A stretch of DNA of 64,000 nt from Fimbriimonadaceae bacterium (GTDB lineage Bacteria; Armatimonadota; Fimbriimonadia; Fimbriimonadales; Fimbriimonadaceae). Shown one piece after another: positions 26,877 to 36,645 of the stretch. The notes beneath the pieces are model-generated. The model ran no database searches. It had not been told where the DNA came from and worked only from the letters and a program-made list of their open reading frames with translations. Location: the NCBI GenBank assembly GCA_020847855.1, contig JADLBH010000037.1:342368-406367 (forward strand). The letters are read 5' to 3'. The position numbers and the translations under genes were made by a program. Every line of letters starts with the position of its first letter. Within the stretch, counting starts at the first letter, position 1.

Positions 26877-28559
26877 GTGGCCTGCACCTCGGTCTCGGTC
26901 TTTTGGCACGAGGCCCTGTCCCAAGGGAGAGACCGGACCGCCTACCTGCTTCGCCAAGGTTCGGGCTACAGCGCCTTGAGCTATGGTCAGGCTTGGGAGC
27001 GCGTATATCAGGCCGCGTGCTCGGTCGCTTCCCTGGGGCTCAAGCCTGGGGATCGGCTCGGCATCGTGGGAGACACCGGGCTCGAATGGGCGTTGGTGGA
27101 CTGGGCTTGCCAGACTCTGGGGATCGTCACCGTGCCCGTGTTTCCGAGCCTCCCTGCCGACCAGGCGACGCAGATCCTCCGGGATGCCGAAGCCTCTGCG
27201 GTCGTGGTACAGGACGCGGGCCAAGCAGCCAAGGTCTCGGATCTTGGGGTGCCGGTGCTCACCTTTGCGGATCTTTTTGCTCGAAAGGTGGAGCTGGAAC
27301 GGTCGGCGTGGGAGAGGTCGGTCACCGAGCCGGCCCTGACCGAACTCGCGACGATCATCTACACGAGCGGGACTACAGGAGAGCCGAAAGGGGCGATGTT
27401 GGGCCACCAAGGCTTCCTCGACCTGTGCAGGGCGATCCCGGACACGCTTCCGCTCGGCCCTGACGACGTGTTTCTCTCCTGGCTCCCGATCGCCCACGTT
27501 TTCGAGCGGTTCGCGGGCCATATTCTGCCTATATCCTTGGGCGCGAGCATCGGCTACGCCGGCTCGGTGGCCACGATCGCCTCGGACATGGCCAAGGTGA
27601 GGCCGACGATCATGCTCGTGGTGCCTCGATTCCTGGACTCGTTGCGGTCCAAGATTCAAGAAGGGATGCGCAATGCCCCCCCCCTTAGACAGAAGCTGTT
27701 CGCGCTCGCGCACGCTCAGGGGAGGGCGAGGGTCGAGGCGCTCAGTGCGCCGCTCTACCCGTTGACCGACGCTTTGGTCGGCAAGAAGCTCAGAGAGCGG
27801 GTGGGAGGACGACTTCGGTACTTTGTGAGCGGGGGGTCGGCACTCCCTCCCGATCTGTGTACCTTCTTCGGTGCCTTCGGCATCACGACGCTCCAGGGCT
27901 ACGGGCTGACGGAGACCACCGCGGCCTCGTGCCTGAACGACCCGTTCGAGAACCGACCTGAGACCGTGGGCAAGCCGTTCCCGTGCCTCGAGGTGAAGAT
28001 CGCCGATGACGGCGAGATCCTGATCCGTGGCTCATCTGTCATGAAGGGCTATTGGCGCAAGCAGGCAGCGACCGCCGAAGCGATAGATCCTGAAGGCTGG
28101 TTTCACACGGGCGACCTGGGCGATCTCGAGGATGGGCGGGTGCGAATCACGGATCGCAAGAAGGACATCCAGGTGCTCGCGAATGGGAAGAACGTAGCCC
28201 CACAGAAGGTCGAGAACCTGCTTCGTGCCGAGGCCGAGATCTCCGAGGCAGTCGTGTTCGGCGATGGCAGGAACCACTGCGTCGCCTTGATCGTCCCCGA
28301 CTACGCCCATCTCCGATCCAGCCTTTCCCTCGGCAACATGACGGACGGAGAGGTGGCGGCGGACGAAAGTGCGACCAGCGAAGTGCGGCAAGCAGTGGAT
28401 CGGGCGAACAAGGTCTTGGCCGACTTTGAACGAGTGCGTCAGTTTCGGACCCTGGCGGAGCCGTTCTCCCAAGAGAAGGGCGAGCTCACGCCGAGCATGA
28501 AAGTGCGCCGCAAGGTGGTTCGGGACGCCTATGCGGCCCGCCTCGCCGAGATGGACTGA
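26877..28559 (+). CDS. Long-chain fatty acid-CoA ligase/AMP-binding protein
   Basis: IIYTSGTTGEPKGAMLGHQG, LSWLPIAHVFER, LQGYGLTETTAASC, WFHTGDLGDLEDGRVRITDRKKDIQVLANGKNVAPQKVEN. Confidence 0.95.
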   Translation: MACTSVSVFWHEALSQGRDRTAYLLRQGSGYSALSYGQAWERVYQAACSVASLGLKPGDRLGIVGDTGLEWALVDWACQTLGIVTVPVFPSLPADQATQILRDAEASAVVVQDAGQAAKVSDLGVPVLTFADLFARKVELERSAWERSVTEPALTELATIIYTSGTTGEPKGAMLGHQGFLDLCRAIPDTLPLGPDDVFLSWLPIAHVFERFAGHILPISLGASIGYAGSVATIASDMAKVRPTIMLVVPRFLDSLRSKIQEGMRNAPPLRQKLFALAHAQGRARVEALSAPLYPLTDALVGKKLRERVGGRLRYFVSGGSALPPDLCTFFGAFGITTLQGYGLTETTAASCLNDPFENRPETVGKPFPCLEVKIADDGEILIRGSSVMKGYWRKQAATAEAIDPEGWFHTGDLGDLEDGRVRITDRKKDIQVLANGKNVAPQKVENLLRAEAEISEAVVFGDGRNHCVALIVPDYAHLRSSLSLGNMTDGEVAADESATSEVRQAVDRANKVLADFERVRQFRTLAEPFSQEKGELTPSMKVRRKVVRDAYAARLAEMD

Positions 28560-28592
28560 GGGACCTGGGGCGCAAAGTCATAGACTGGCATC

Positions 28593-29252
28593 GTGGTCAA
28601 GCGAAGTCTAGGGTTGGGAATCGCGATCCTGCTTCTCGTCGCGGCGGTGTGGATGCAGTTGCAGACCCCCAAGCCCGTCTCGAACTCGGTGAACCTTCTC
28701 GACGAGCCGCGCCACCCGGTCAGCGAGGCCATGGCGCGGGCGAGCGAGGCCCTGGCCTCGGGCACCGCCCCCTCGGCTACTCTGCGGGACGGAACGGGAC
28801 GGCCCATGGAGCTCGCTTCTTTTTGGGAGTCGTCGCCCGCGGTCATCGTGTTCACCAAGGATCGGTGCCCCTGCAGCATGGAGTCGCAGACGTACTTCAG
28901 CCAGCTCGCGAAGAGCTTTCAGAGCCGGGCGCGGTTCGTTGCCGTGATGGACGCCGAGCCTGCCGCCGTCTCGAAGTACGCCGACGATTTCCGACTCCCC
29001 TATCCGGCACTGTCCGCGAAGGACGATTCCGTCTTTCAAGCGTTCGATGCCGAGCGGTCCGTCTACGTGACTCTGGTCGAGAAAGGTGGCCGGATCGCCA
29101 AGCAGTGGCCTGGCTACTCGCGTTCCATGTTGCGCGAGTTGGACCAGCGCCTCACGGTGCTCTGCGGAGGCCGATCCTCTGGTCTCGACTTCGAGGGGGC
29201 CCCAGAGAAGGCATCGTCCGGTTGCAAGTTGTTCCGACCGGTCGGTGAATAG
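28593..29252 (+). CDS. Redoxin/AhpC-TSA-like thioredoxin-fold protein
   Basis: N-terminal signal anchor; VIVFTKDRCPCSMESQTYFSQLAKSFQSRARFVAVMD. Confidence 0.7.
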   Translation: MVKRSLGLGIAILLLVAAVWMQLQTPKPVSNSVNLLDEPRHPVSEAMARASEALASGTAPSATLRDGTGRPMELASFWESSPAVIVFTKDRCPCSMESQTYFSQLAKSFQSRARFVAVMDAEPAAVSKYADDFRLPYPALSAKDDSVFQAFDAERSVYVTLVEKGGRIAKQWPGYSRSMLRELDQRLTVLCGGRSSGLDFEGAPEKASSGCKLFRPVGE

Positions 29253-29253
29253 C

Positions 29254-31668
29254 CTAGACGAGGCTCACGGGGTCTACGTCGGCCACGATGCGCACCGTGC
29301 TCAGGCGGAGGGATTCTAGCACCGTGGCGATGGGGGCAAAGTCAGCTCCCGGCTCCAGCTTGAGGAGCGCGTGTCGTCGCCACTGTCCGTCCAATCGCGC
29401 CAAGGGGCAATCTGTCGGACCCAGTACCTCGCCTCGGGGCACGGCTCGTCTGAGTGCCTCGGCGACGCTCGCCGAGGCTGCGACGACCTCGGTGCGCTCG
29501 TTGCCAGAGACCACGACGTTCACGAGGCGGCGGAACGGTGGGTAGCCGGCTTCGCGGCGCTCCTGGATCTCGGCCTCGAAGAACCCCTCATAATCGTGCG
29601 CCCTCGCACAGACGATTGCCACGTGGTTTGGCTGGAACGTCTGGATCAGGACACGGCCTGGCCTTTTGGCCCGTCCCGCCCGTCCGCCCACTTGCGACAG
29701 GAGTTGGAAGGTCCGTTCCGAGGCCCGAAAGTCAGGGACGTGGAGCGAGACGTCCGCCGCGACCGCACCCACGAGGGTCACATTGGGGAAATCGAGGCCC
29801 TTGGCGACGAGCTGCGTGCCGACGAGGATATCGGTCGCTCCGGCGCGGAACGAGGCAAGCACCTCTTCCAAGGCACCGGATCTGCGGGCCACGTCACGGT
29901 CGAGCCGGGCGATCCGCGCTTGGGGGAAGAGTTCGGTCAAGCACTCTTCCAGCCTCTGCACACCGACCCCGAATCCCGCAACGCGCTGGCTCTCGCACTC
30001 TGGACAGTTGGCGGGCGCGCGCTCCGAGTGGGTGCAGTGATGACATCGCAGCTGGCCCGCCTGGCGATGATAGGCGAGCGCCACGGTGCAACGAGGGCAC
30101 TCCCAGCAATGACCGCACTCCCTGCACTTGAGCACGGGAGCATAGGCGCGCCGGTTCAAGAACAGGATCGCCTGCTCCCTTCTCTCCAAAGTGGACGCGA
30201 TCTCCGCCTGCAGGCGCTCGGAGACCAGGGCGGGCTTGCGTGCGCGGAAAAGCTCGGCGAGATCGAGGGTTTCCACCGTAGGGAGGGTTGCCGCGGCTGC
30301 ACGGCTTGGCAGGCGGAGCATAGCGAGCTCGCCCGTTTTTGCGCGGTGGAACGTCTCGATGCTCGGGGTCGCAGAGCCGAAGACCACTGGGCAACCGTGT
30401 CGGCGGCCATGAGACTCGGCCAGGGGCCCGGTCGAGTATCGGGGGGGGGACTCTTGCTTGAAGCTACCTTCGTGCTCCTCGTCAATCACGATCAGGCCGA
30501 TGTCCTCGAGCGGGGCAAAGAGCGCCGAGCGCGCACCTAGGACGACGGACCTTCGCATCTGTCGGATGGCTGTCCAGCTTTCGAGGCGCTCGCGAGCGGA
30601 AAGGTTCGAGTGGAGCATTGCGACCCGGTCGCCAAACCTCGCTCGTAAACGGGTAAGGGTTTGGGCGGTGAGTGCGATCTCGGGTACGAGGTAGAGCACG
30701 CCTCGCCCCATTTTCAGGGCTTCGGCCATGCATCGCATATAGACCTCGGTCTTGCCCGAGCCGGTCACGCCGAAGAGAAGAAACTTCTCGGGTCGGCGTT
30801 CGCAGACCGCCTTGGTGACTGCCTCGATGGCCGCGTCCTGATCGGGGTTCGGCTTGGGTGCGGGCAGCATCGAGGAGGCATCCTCGCCGCCAGCGACGAG
30901 CACACCGGCATCGAGCAAGGCTTGCACGGTGACGTCGGATACTCCCGCGAGCGCCCTGATCTCCCGCGTCGGAAGTGCGCTCGTGCCAAGGCCCTGGAGC
31001 CTCATGACGGTGACGGCTTGTGCGGGCCGCTTGCGGCCAGGCCCTGCCAGGAAGCGCTCCACGACCGAAGGGTCCGGGTTCAATGCGACCATCTGCTCTC
31101 CGGACCGGCGGTCGGACCAACGCCGCAGTTCGAGGCCGCGTTCTGCGAGCCCTTTCCTCGCCAGGGTACGGAGGGCGCGCTTCATCGGGTCGGCGATCGA
31201 GCTTCCCGCCCCCTCATAGAGGATCCCCCGCTCCTGGAGCAGCTTGAGTGCCTCGGCCTGTCGCCCAGGGAGCGGCCCCGTCACCGCACTGCCGGGGCGC
31301 CACGTGACTGCCAGCCGCTCCCGAATGCCTGGAGGCGCCGCAGCGGAGAGCGCGGAGGGGAGGGGGGACAGGGTCTGCCTTGCGGTCTCCTCGATGAGGT
31401 CCATCAGGGCTTCGGGAAGGTCGAGGCCACGGATCGGCTCGGTAAGGGGACGTAGCCGCGCCGGATCGAAGCCCAATTCTTCAGGCGAGGCCGAGCGAAC
31501 CCCGAGGATGTAGCCGATCGCCCTGCGCCCGCCCAGGGGCACGATCCACGCCTCCCCTCTGCGAGCTTCAGGTGGGGCGGCATATGTGTAGCTGGCCGTG
31601 GCCCCGGCGTCCTTGGCACTTATGACGACATCGGCCACAAGAAGGGTCGCGGACGTGGTCGTGCTCAC
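29254..31668 (-). CDS. priA: Primosomal protein N' (PriA helicase)
   Basis: FLLFGVTGSGKTEVYMRCMAEAL, LIVIDEEHEGSFKQ, CRECGHCWECPRCTVALAYHRQAGQLRCHHC zinc motifs, ILVGTQLVAKGLDFPNVTLVG. GTG start at 31668; upstream extension of the listed ORF is spurious. Confidence 0.95.
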   Translation of the reverse strand: MSTTTSATLLVADVVISAKDAGATASYTYAAPPEARRGEAWIVPLGGRRAIGYILGVRSASPEELGFDPARLRPLTEPIRGLDLPEALMDLIEETARQTLSPLPSALSAAAPPGIRERLAVTWRPGSAVTGPLPGRQAEALKLLQERGILYEGAGSSIADPMKRALRTLARKGLAERGLELRRWSDRRSGEQMVALNPDPSVVERFLAGPGRKRPAQAVTVMRLQGLGTSALPTREIRALAGVSDVTVQALLDAGVLVAGGEDASSMLPAPKPNPDQDAAIEAVTKAVCERRPEKFLLFGVTGSGKTEVYMRCMAEALKMGRGVLYLVPEIALTAQTLTRLRARFGDRVAMLHSNLSARERLESWTAIRQMRRSVVLGARSALFAPLEDIGLIVIDEEHEGSFKQESPPRYSTGPLAESHGRRHGCPVVFGSATPSIETFHRAKTGELAMLRLPSRAAAATLPTVETLDLAELFRARKPALVSERLQAEIASTLERREQAILFLNRRAYAPVLKCRECGHCWECPRCTVALAYHRQAGQLRCHHCTHSERAPANCPECESQRVAGFGVGVQRLEECLTELFPQARIARLDRDVARRSGALEEVLASFRAGATDILVGTQLVAKGLDFPNVTLVGAVAADVSLHVPDFRASERTFQLLSQVGGRAGRAKRPGRVLIQTFQPNHVAIVCARAHDYEGFFEAEIQERREAGYPPFRRLVNVVVSGNERTEVVAASASVAEALRRAVPRGEVLGPTDCPLARLDGQWRRHALLKLEPGADFAPIATVLESLRLSTVRIVADVDPVSLV

Positions 31669-34073
31669 GCTTTTGCCGCCGAAAACTTGAGCCGGGTCAG
31701 CCAACGGATTTGGAACACGGTAAAGCCGACCAGGATCGCACCCATCACCCATGCGGCGGCGGTGGCATAGCCGAACTTTAGGAACATGAACGCGTTCTGC
31801 CAAACCTCGAGCCCGATGGTGTGCGTCGCGTAAAGCGGCCCCCCTCCGGTTAGCACAAAGACGTTCTCCATGGCCTTGAAGCCGCCGATGAACACTCCCA
31901 AGAGGTTGATCAGCATCAAGGGTTTGATCCCTGGGAGCAGGACATACCGCAGTTTGTGCACCCAGCTCGCCCCGTCCAGGTCGGCGGCCTCGTACCTCTC
32001 GTCCGGGATGTTCTTGAGGGCGGCGAGATAGAGGACCGAGCCGGGCCCGGCAGCGGCCCAGATCCCTGGGAGGACGACGGCGAAGAGCGCGAGCTGCGGG
32101 TTGCCAAGCCAGTCGTTCGAGTCCGTGAGGATAGGCCCGCCGAATCGGGCGAAGAGTGGGTTGAGGAAGGGAACGAAGGGCTGGACCACGTGGTTCAGGA
32201 GCCCTTCCGGCCCTTTGTCGTAGAACTGCCTCCAGAGGAATGCGATCACCGCGCCGGAGATGGTCGCCGGGAGGTAGAAGAGCGTCCGAAGCAACACCCG
32301 CGCGTATCGGATCTCGTTCAGCACGACCGCGAGCCCGACGGGAAGCAGGAAACCGATACTGATGGTGAGAACGACGTAGAGCGTGCTGTTGAGAAGCGCC
32401 TTCCAGAAGACGGGCTGGCTGAAGACCGAGATGAAGTTGTCGAAGCCGACCCAGGTCGCACCTAGTACGATCTTGTAGTCTTGGAAGGCGATCTGGAGTC
32501 CCTTCCCAAGTGGATAGTAGGCCCAGACCATGAGGGTGAGCACGGCAGGCAAGAGGCAGATCCAAACGAAGGTGAGCGCGGTTCGTCTCCGATCTCCCTT
32601 GGGTAGAGGGTCGTAGGCAGGGGCGGACGTTCGCGCCTTACGCACGGAGACGCCGACCACCGTCGCTACGAGCGCGGCAAGGATCCACGCTATCCAGGTC
32701 GCAACCTGTCGCTGCTTTCGGATGACCTGCTCGGGGACATAGCCGAGTAGCTTTTGGTCCATGGACTCTTGGACCTCTCGTAGGATCACGTCGCTCGGGG
32801 TGTCTTCCAGGCGTGCGCGGTCGAGCGCCTCGTCCAAGACGACATAGACCTGCTGGCTGTTTCTCCCGTAGGGCTCCGGCTTGCCACGGGAGAAGAGTTG
32901 CCGGTTCGCCTCCAAGTAGGCTGGATCCACACTGGCGGCAAGGTCGTGGTATCCATACCTCTCGAGCAAGACCGGGTTTACGAGCGAGGCGAGGCCAAGC
33001 TCGACGAGAGTGTGCGTCTGAACCTCGGCTGCGTCTTGACTCGCAAAGTACTCGATGAACCGCCAACACGCCTCGATCTTGGCTGGGTCCTTGACGGCCG
33101 AGTTGATCGCCCACATTCCGGCGTTGATCTCGTTGTAGCTCCCGGCCGGGCCTGCCGGCATCGCCGCGACACCGATCAGGGCGGGGTTGATGTCGCTGAT
33201 CGAGAGCATGACGTCGTTCGTGTAGGCGAACCACATCGAGACCTTGCCGTCCGTGATGTCGTTGTTGTACGTCGCGCTGACGCTGGCGGCGGGCCCGTGC
33301 TCCTTGCCGTCCTTCCCGACCCACTTGTCCTTGGTGAGCTTTCGGAAGAAGTCGAGGGCGACCGCCCCGGCAGGGCTTGCGACCACCGCACGGGAATATC
33401 CTCGCTCGGCTGGGACCAGGACCTCGCCTCCGGCCTGCCACACGAAGTTCGTCCAGTGGTACGCCTTCCCGCCGGGCCCACCACTGAAGGCGAAGCCCGA
33501 TCTGCCGGGCGCGGCATCGGTGAGCTTCTTGGCATCCTCGTAGAACTCTGCCCAGGTTCGCGGGGGCCGTTGCGGGTCGAGTCCGGCCTCGACAAAGTGG
33601 TCTTTGCGGTAGTAGAGCGCCTGGGCGACTTGATAGAACGGGACGCCGTAGAGGTGGCCGTCCAGGCTGCGCAAGACCGTCTCGATCTCGGGGACGATGC
33701 GCGAAGTGGCGTCCGGGTGACGCGATGCCAGGTCGTCGAGGGGTCGGCAGAACCCTTGCTCGACGTAGCTGAAGTATTGGCGGAAGTTGACATAGAAAAC
33801 GTCGGGTGCGGTGTCGCCCGCCATGGACATGAGGAAGTTGCCGTCCGCCTTGTCCCCGGTGAGTTCGAGCCCCCCGGCGTTCACGACCTGGATGTCCGGG
33901 TTCCGCCGGTGGAACTCGTCGAACACCGCCCGGCGCGTGATGTTCCGGGGAGCCGTGGAGTCTCTGGGAGGGATCCCGAAGGCCGGGCCCGCCATCATCC
34001 GTATCGTCGTTCGCTGGGCGACCGCGGACGCGGCGATGAGCCCACAGACGACGAGCGCGAGGCCACGTACCAC
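31665..34073 (-). CDS. Fusion of extracellular solute-binding protein (family 1) and MalF-type ABC permease
   Basis: Signal peptide, SBP region (GDTAPDVFYVNFRQYFSYVEQGFCRPLDDL...GVPFYQVAQALYYRKDHF), then permease TMs with AALKNIPDERYEAADLDGASWVHKLRYVLLPGIKP (EAA motif). GTG at 34073 chosen because the upstream extension is not coding-like. Confidence 0.88.
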   Translation of the reverse strand: MVRGLALVVCGLIAASAVAQRTTIRMMAGPAFGIPPRDSTAPRNITRRAVFDEFHRRNPDIQVVNAGGLELTGDKADGNFLMSMAGDTAPDVFYVNFRQYFSYVEQGFCRPLDDLASRHPDATSRIVPEIETVLRSLDGHLYGVPFYQVAQALYYRKDHFVEAGLDPQRPPRTWAEFYEDAKKLTDAAPGRSGFAFSGGPGGKAYHWTNFVWQAGGEVLVPAERGYSRAVVASPAGAVALDFFRKLTKDKWVGKDGKEHGPAASVSATYNNDITDGKVSMWFAYTNDVMLSISDINPALIGVAAMPAGPAGSYNEINAGMWAINSAVKDPAKIEACWRFIEYFASQDAAEVQTHTLVELGLASLVNPVLLERYGYHDLAASVDPAYLEANRQLFSRGKPEPYGRNSQQVYVVLDEALDRARLEDTPSDVILREVQESMDQKLLGYVPEQVIRKQRQVATWIAWILAALVATVVGVSVRKARTSAPAYDPLPKGDRRRTALTFVWICLLPAVLTLMVWAYYPLGKGLQIAFQDYKIVLGATWVGFDNFISVFSQPVFWKALLNSTLYVVLTISIGFLLPVGLAVVLNEIRYARVLLRTLFYLPATISGAVIAFLWRQFYDKGPEGLLNHVVQPFVPFLNPLFARFGGPILTDSNDWLGNPQLALFAVVLPGIWAAAGPGSVLYLAALKNIPDERYEAADLDGASWVHKLRYVLLPGIKPLMLINLLGVFIGGFKAMENVFVLTGGGPLYATHTIGLEVWQNAFMFLKFGYATAAAWVMGAILVGFTVFQIRWLTRLKFSAAKA

Positions 34074-34098
34074 CTCGGGAAGTATAGCGTCCCTGCCC

Positions 34099-35166
34099 TT
34101 AGACGGGGACGAAGCTCGTGTCCGCCTTGACCTGGCGGCAATAGGCGGCCATGAGCCGGGCGCACTTCTCGACGTCGCCCAGCTCGAGGACCTCACAGGG
34201 CGAGTGCATGTAGCGAATCGGCACCCCGACAAGGCCGGTCGCGATCCCGCCGCGCGAGACCTGCATCGCGTTCGCATCGGTGCCGGTGCCGCCGGGCTCG
34301 GCACAGAGTTGATACGGGATCTTTTCCTTCTTCGCCCCTTTCATCACCAGGTCGAGCACGACAGGGTTGATGTTCGCGCCTCTGGTGACGCTCGGGCCGC
34401 CACCCATGACCGCGTCGCCATAGCGCGATTTGTCGAGGCCGGGCGTGTCAATGGCAAAGTCCACGTCCACTGCAAGGCCGCTCTGCGGGTCCAGGCCGAA
34501 CGACGAAGTCTTGGCCCCGCGTAATCCGATCTCTTCCTGCACCGTTCCCACGGCAAAGACCCCCACGCCCTTCGCCAGACCTCCCTCCTCGTGCAGAAGA
34601 CGAAGGGCCTCGGCAACGATGAACGCCCCCATCTTGTTGTCGAAGCCACGCGCGGTGACGCGGTCGCCCAGGAGGGGGGCGAACTCCCACTGGTACGTCG
34701 CACAGTCGCCGATCGTGACCACCGTTTCGGCCTCGGCCTTCGACCTTGCCCCGATGTCTATCCACAGGTCGTGGAGCTTGGGACGCTTCTCCTTCTCGTC
34801 ACCCTCGAGAAGATGGATCGGTTTGCGACCGATGACCCCCGGCACGCGCTTGGTGCCATGGATCCAGACCCTCTGGCCGATGGGCACCATGGTGTCGTGG
34901 CCGCCGATCCCAGCAAAGTAGAGGAGCCCTCCCTCTGATATGTGCAAGATTTGCAGGCCGATCTCGTCTAAATGCCCGGCAAGCATGACCTTCTGGCCGG
35001 CACCGGGGTTCAGAGCGGCCCACGTGTTGCCATGAACGTCCGTCTGGACTTCGTCCGCGAATTTTTGCGTGTAGGTACGGAACACGCGGGCCGCGGGCTG
35101 CTCGTAGCCCGAAGGGGATGGAGCGTCACAAATCTCCTGAAGGAAGGCAAGGGACTCTTTGCGCAC
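34099..35166 (-). CDS. M42 family metallopeptidase (glutamyl aminopeptidase-like)
   Basis: SGYEQPAARVFR, MLAGHLDEIGLQI, RGFDNKMGAFIVAEALRLL, TVQEEIGLRGAKTSSFG, TDANAMQVSRGGIATGLVGVPIRYMHSPCEV. Confidence 0.93.
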   Translation of the reverse strand: MRKESLAFLQEICDAPSPSGYEQPAARVFRTYTQKFADEVQTDVHGNTWAALNPGAGQKVMLAGHLDEIGLQILHISEGGLLYFAGIGGHDTMVPIGQRVWIHGTKRVPGVIGRKPIHLLEGDEKEKRPKLHDLWIDIGARSKAEAETVVTIGDCATYQWEFAPLLGDRVTARGFDNKMGAFIVAEALRLLHEEGGLAKGVGVFAVGTVQEEIGLRGAKTSSFGLDPQSGLAVDVDFAIDTPGLDKSRYGDAVMGGGPSVTRGANINPVVLDLVMKGAKKEKIPYQLCAEPGGTGTDANAMQVSRGGIATGLVGVPIRYMHSPCEVLELGDVEKCARLMAAYCRQVKADTSFVPV

Positions 35167-35206
35167 CGAGCGAGGATACCGGCAAGAACGCTACCGTACT
35201 CGTCGG

Positions 35207-35926
35207 TCACTGCTCCGGATGTACATCCAGAGGCACGACCACGCCAGAAGGGGCGGGATCAGGGCTAGTAGGATCGTCTGCATGGGTGAGGCTCTTGATT
35301 CGTTCGGAGTATGCCGCTCTAGCCCAGAGCGAGAGGGTCCCGGCCATTACGAGGATACCGGTCCAATAGCTCCCATCGAAGCCCCCGGTCTCGACCGTTC
35401 GCGAAGGATGGAACGAGGCGGCTTGCACTTGCGGCAGTCGCGGGAGTACGAACACTAGGAACAAGACTGGCAAAAGGCTCGCCACGGCATAGGCCGAGCC
35501 GGCCGCCGCCCGTTGGGCGGGGTCGTGAATCGCCCAGCGCAGGGACACTCCTGCAGCGATGAGCATGAGGACGACGAGGAAGCTGGTCTGGCGCGCGTCC
35601 CACTGCCACCAGGCGCCCCATTGAACCTGGCTGAAGAGGATACCGGTGGCCATCGTCAGCCCGGCAAAGATCAAGCCAAGGTCGGTGCTCGCCGAGAGGC
35701 GGTGGGCCGCCGCGGGGCTTCGACTTACGAGGTAGCGAATCCCGACGACGGCCGAGAGGACGACGAAGACCGTGGTGAGAACCGCACAGGGTAGGTGGGT
35801 CGCGACGATTTTAGCCAGCGCGGGCTCGCGAAACGCCTTTGCATCCGGGAGCAGGACGGTGACCAAGGTCGCTACGGCCGCCGCGGCCCAAAGGACGGCG
35901 TGCCCGGTGCGTCCCCATCGCGTCAC
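35207..35926 (-). CDS. ccmC: Cytochrome c biogenesis protein CcmC-like
   Basis: VQWGAWWQWDARQTSFLVVLMLIAAGVSLR (WWxWD heme-handling motif); multiple TMs; next to ccmB and ccmA. Start GTG 35926 is tentative. Confidence 0.85.
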   Translation of the reverse strand: MTRWGRTGHAVLWAAAAVATLVTVLLPDAKAFREPALAKIVATHLPCAVLTTVFVVLSAVVGIRYLVSRSPAAAHRLSASTDLGLIFAGLTMATGILFSQVQWGAWWQWDARQTSFLVVLMLIAAGVSLRWAIHDPAQRAAAGSAYAVASLLPVLFLVFVLPRLPQVQAASFHPSRTVETGGFDGSYWTGILVMAGTLSLWARAAYSERIKSLTHADDPTSPDPAPSGVVVPLDVHPEQ

Positions 35927-35946
35927 ACCGTCATTATTGCCCCGGT

Positions 35947-36645
35947 CTATCGGTCGAGTTGGGCCAGGCGCCAGACCGAGGAGGCCAGGAGCGGGAACAA
36001 GGCGGAGATCGCGACCTCCCAGCCTGCGAGACCTAGCACCGATCGCCAGCCTTGGGATGCTTGGGCCCCTCCCAGGGCGGCATGGATTGCCGGGAAGGCG
36101 AGCAGAGCCACGGGAAAGAGCATGGGGAGCGCGATCCCGGACGCGACCATCGCCCTGCCTTGTGCTCCCAAGGCCAGGGCCCCGCAAAGCGACACCCCGA
36201 GCGCGCAACCCACCGCGGTCAGCGTCATCGCCGAGGCGAGGAGCCAAGGGTCGGTGACACTTGCGCCGCTCAGCGCGATGTAGATCGGGGTCAGGACGGC
36301 CGCACCGACCACACCCTGCACACAAACGAAGAGCGCCTTGCCCAGGAAGACGGCCCACGGATCGGCGTGGAGCCGCAGGAGGGGCATCGTGCCCTGGTCC
36401 GCTTCGGCGAGGAACGCTCTGGGCAGCGCGACCACGGCGGTCAGCACGAGGAGGGAGACGAGGGTCGCGGCCACGGTCTGCGGGGGGGGGCTCGCTCCGA
36501 AGGAGGAGAGCCCGTGAACGAGCACCGCCCCCACCCCGAAAAGGACCGCGGAGGCGAGTCCGTGCCTCGTCCGCCGCTCGATCGCCGCCTCCTTTCGGAA
36601 GACGGCCAGGGCGTCAGCCAGCGAGTTCGAGCCGGTGCGTGGCAT
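35947..36645 (-). CDS. ccmB: Heme exporter protein CcmB
   Basis: FRKEAAIERRTRHGLASAVLFGV, AFLAEADQGTMPLLRLHADPWAVFLGK; multi-TM; between ccmC and ccmA. Confidence 0.85.
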   Translation of the reverse strand: MPRTGSNSLADALAVFRKEAAIERRTRHGLASAVLFGVGAVLVHGLSSFGASPPPQTVAATLVSLLVLTAVVALPRAFLAEADQGTMPLLRLHADPWAVFLGKALFVCVQGVVGAAVLTPIYIALSGASVTDPWLLASAMTLTAVGCALGVSLCGALALGAQGRAMVASGIALPMLFPVALLAFPAIHAALGGAQASQGWRSVLGLAGWEVAISALFPLLASSVWRLAQLDR

